Assembly (NCBI GenBank): GCA_026991065.1
Contig: JALXCG010000348.1
Coordinates: 1 to 6,320 of the forward strand
Reading direction: 5' to 3'
Length of the DNA stretch: 6,320 bases
From: Gemmatimonadota bacterium
Lineage (GTDB): Bacteria; GCA-2686955
In this document: in pieces, positions 5,771 to 6,320 of the stretch
Numbering within the stretch: position 1 is the stretch's first letter
Layout of the letters: every line of letters starts with the position of its first letter
Position numbers and translations under genes: made by a program
Notes under the pieces: generated by a model
Databases searched by the model: none
Seen by the model: only the letters and a program-made list of their open reading frames with translations
Told to the model about the DNA's origin: nothing

Positions 5771-6320
5771 ATGCTCGACCTGCTCCAATCCGTCTCCGCT
5801 CTGCCCAATCTGCACCCCGCAGTGATCCATTTCCCCATCGCCCTGGCGCTGCTTGTGCCCCTTTTACGGGCCTTGCATCTGCTGCTGCCGGATCGTGACC
5901 TGCTCAGCGAATCTGCCACCTGGAGCGCGGCTCTCGCGGCGCTTGGGGGCGTGGCCGCGTGGCTTGCCGGGCGCGCCGCGGTCGCCACCCTGCCGCCCCT
6001 CGCGCCGCGGGTGGAAAACGCTCTCGTGGAGCACGCCGAGTGGGGAGAGAGCGCCGTTTGGGTGCTGGTGGTTGCCGCGCTGCTGGCCTTCGCCGCCGAT
6101 CGCTTCATTCCCCGCGAGCACAAGAGCACGGCGCTGCGCACCGGACTGCTGCTGGTCGGCCTGATCGCCGCCGGGGTCGTGGGGCTGACCGCGGACCTGG
6201 GCGGCGCGCTGGTCTACCGCCACGGCGTGGCGGTCGCTGCCTCTGCAAACGCGTTGGCCTCCGGCGTGGAAGGCACAAACCCGCCGGCACCGCCCGCTGC
6301 CTCTCCGTCCGTCTCCGCGG
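5771..6320 (+). CDS. DUF2231-family inner-membrane protein (partial, C-terminus missing)
   Basis: An open frame starts at the ATG at 5771 and is still open at the window end (183 codons). It begins MLDLLQSVSALPNLHPAVIH; the motif LHPAVIHFPIAL (14-25) is diagnostic of DUF2231. About four hydrophobic segments follow (roughly 18-39, 51-72, 94-109, 125-141). Conserved-type histidines lie at 15, 20, 88 (EHAEWGE) and 151 (GGALVYRHGVAV); such paired membrane histidines could bind haem or metal, which is inference. After residue 155 the chain becomes Ala/Pro/Ser-rich, like a linker to a further periplasmic domain beyond the window. The start lies eight bases after the previous stop with no clear Shine-Dalgarno, again suggesting coupling. 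The function of the family is not established. Confidence 0.85.
   Translation, partial: MLDLLQSVSALPNLHPAVIHFPIALALLVPLLRALHLLLPDRDLLSESATWSAALAALGGVAAWLAGRAAVATLPPLAPRVENALVEHAEWGESAVWVLVVAALLAFAADRFIPREHKSTALRTGLLLVGLIAAGVVGLTADLGGALVYRHGVAVAASANALASGVEGTNPPAPPAASPSVSA

Overview
The window comes from a GC-rich Gram-negative bacterium. Evidence for an outer membrane is a signal-peptide-bearing beta-barrel-like protein. Evidence for sigma-54 transcription is a good -24/-12 promoter. The malic enzyme is of the two-domain MaeB type common in Pseudomonadota and related phyla. I cannot name the genus. No tRNA, rRNA, CRISPR array, insertion sequence or phage gene is visible.

Layout. (1) Bases 1-114, minus strand: the first 38 codons of a DUF302-family protein. 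(2) Bases 115-302: a short divergent intergenic region. (3) Bases 303-2576, plus strand: a full-length malic enzyme with a C-terminal phosphotransacetylase-like domain (maeB). (4) Bases 2577-2808: a convergent gap with a 15-bp hairpin. (5) Bases 2809-3891, minus strand: a bacterial Rh-type (Rh50-like) ammonium/ammonia channel with the twin-histidine pore pair. (6) Bases 3892-4410: a 519-base divergent control region. It holds a strong sigma-54 promoter match facing right, a weaker one facing left, a striking 16-bp-arm dyad between them, three GCGTGACC words, and two GC-rich hairpins. (7) Bases 4411-6320, plus strand: a tightly packed three-gene cluster. It encodes a periplasmic Met/His-rich protein, a small outer-membrane beta-barrel candidate, and a DUF2231 membrane protein cut by the window edge.

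How the parts may work together. maeB is a stand-alone central-metabolism gene (malate to pyruvate). The Rh channel and the three-gene cluster diverge from one shared control region. The dyad sits at typical enhancer distance from both candidate sigma-54 promoters, so one activator could control both sides; this is inference. The cluster places a methionine-rich, cysteine-free exported protein beside an outer-membrane protein and a histidine-bearing inner-membrane protein. That arrangement suits periplasmic handling of copper, silver or haem. It is the part of the window most likely to be an undescribed system, and nothing in the sequence proves the substrate.
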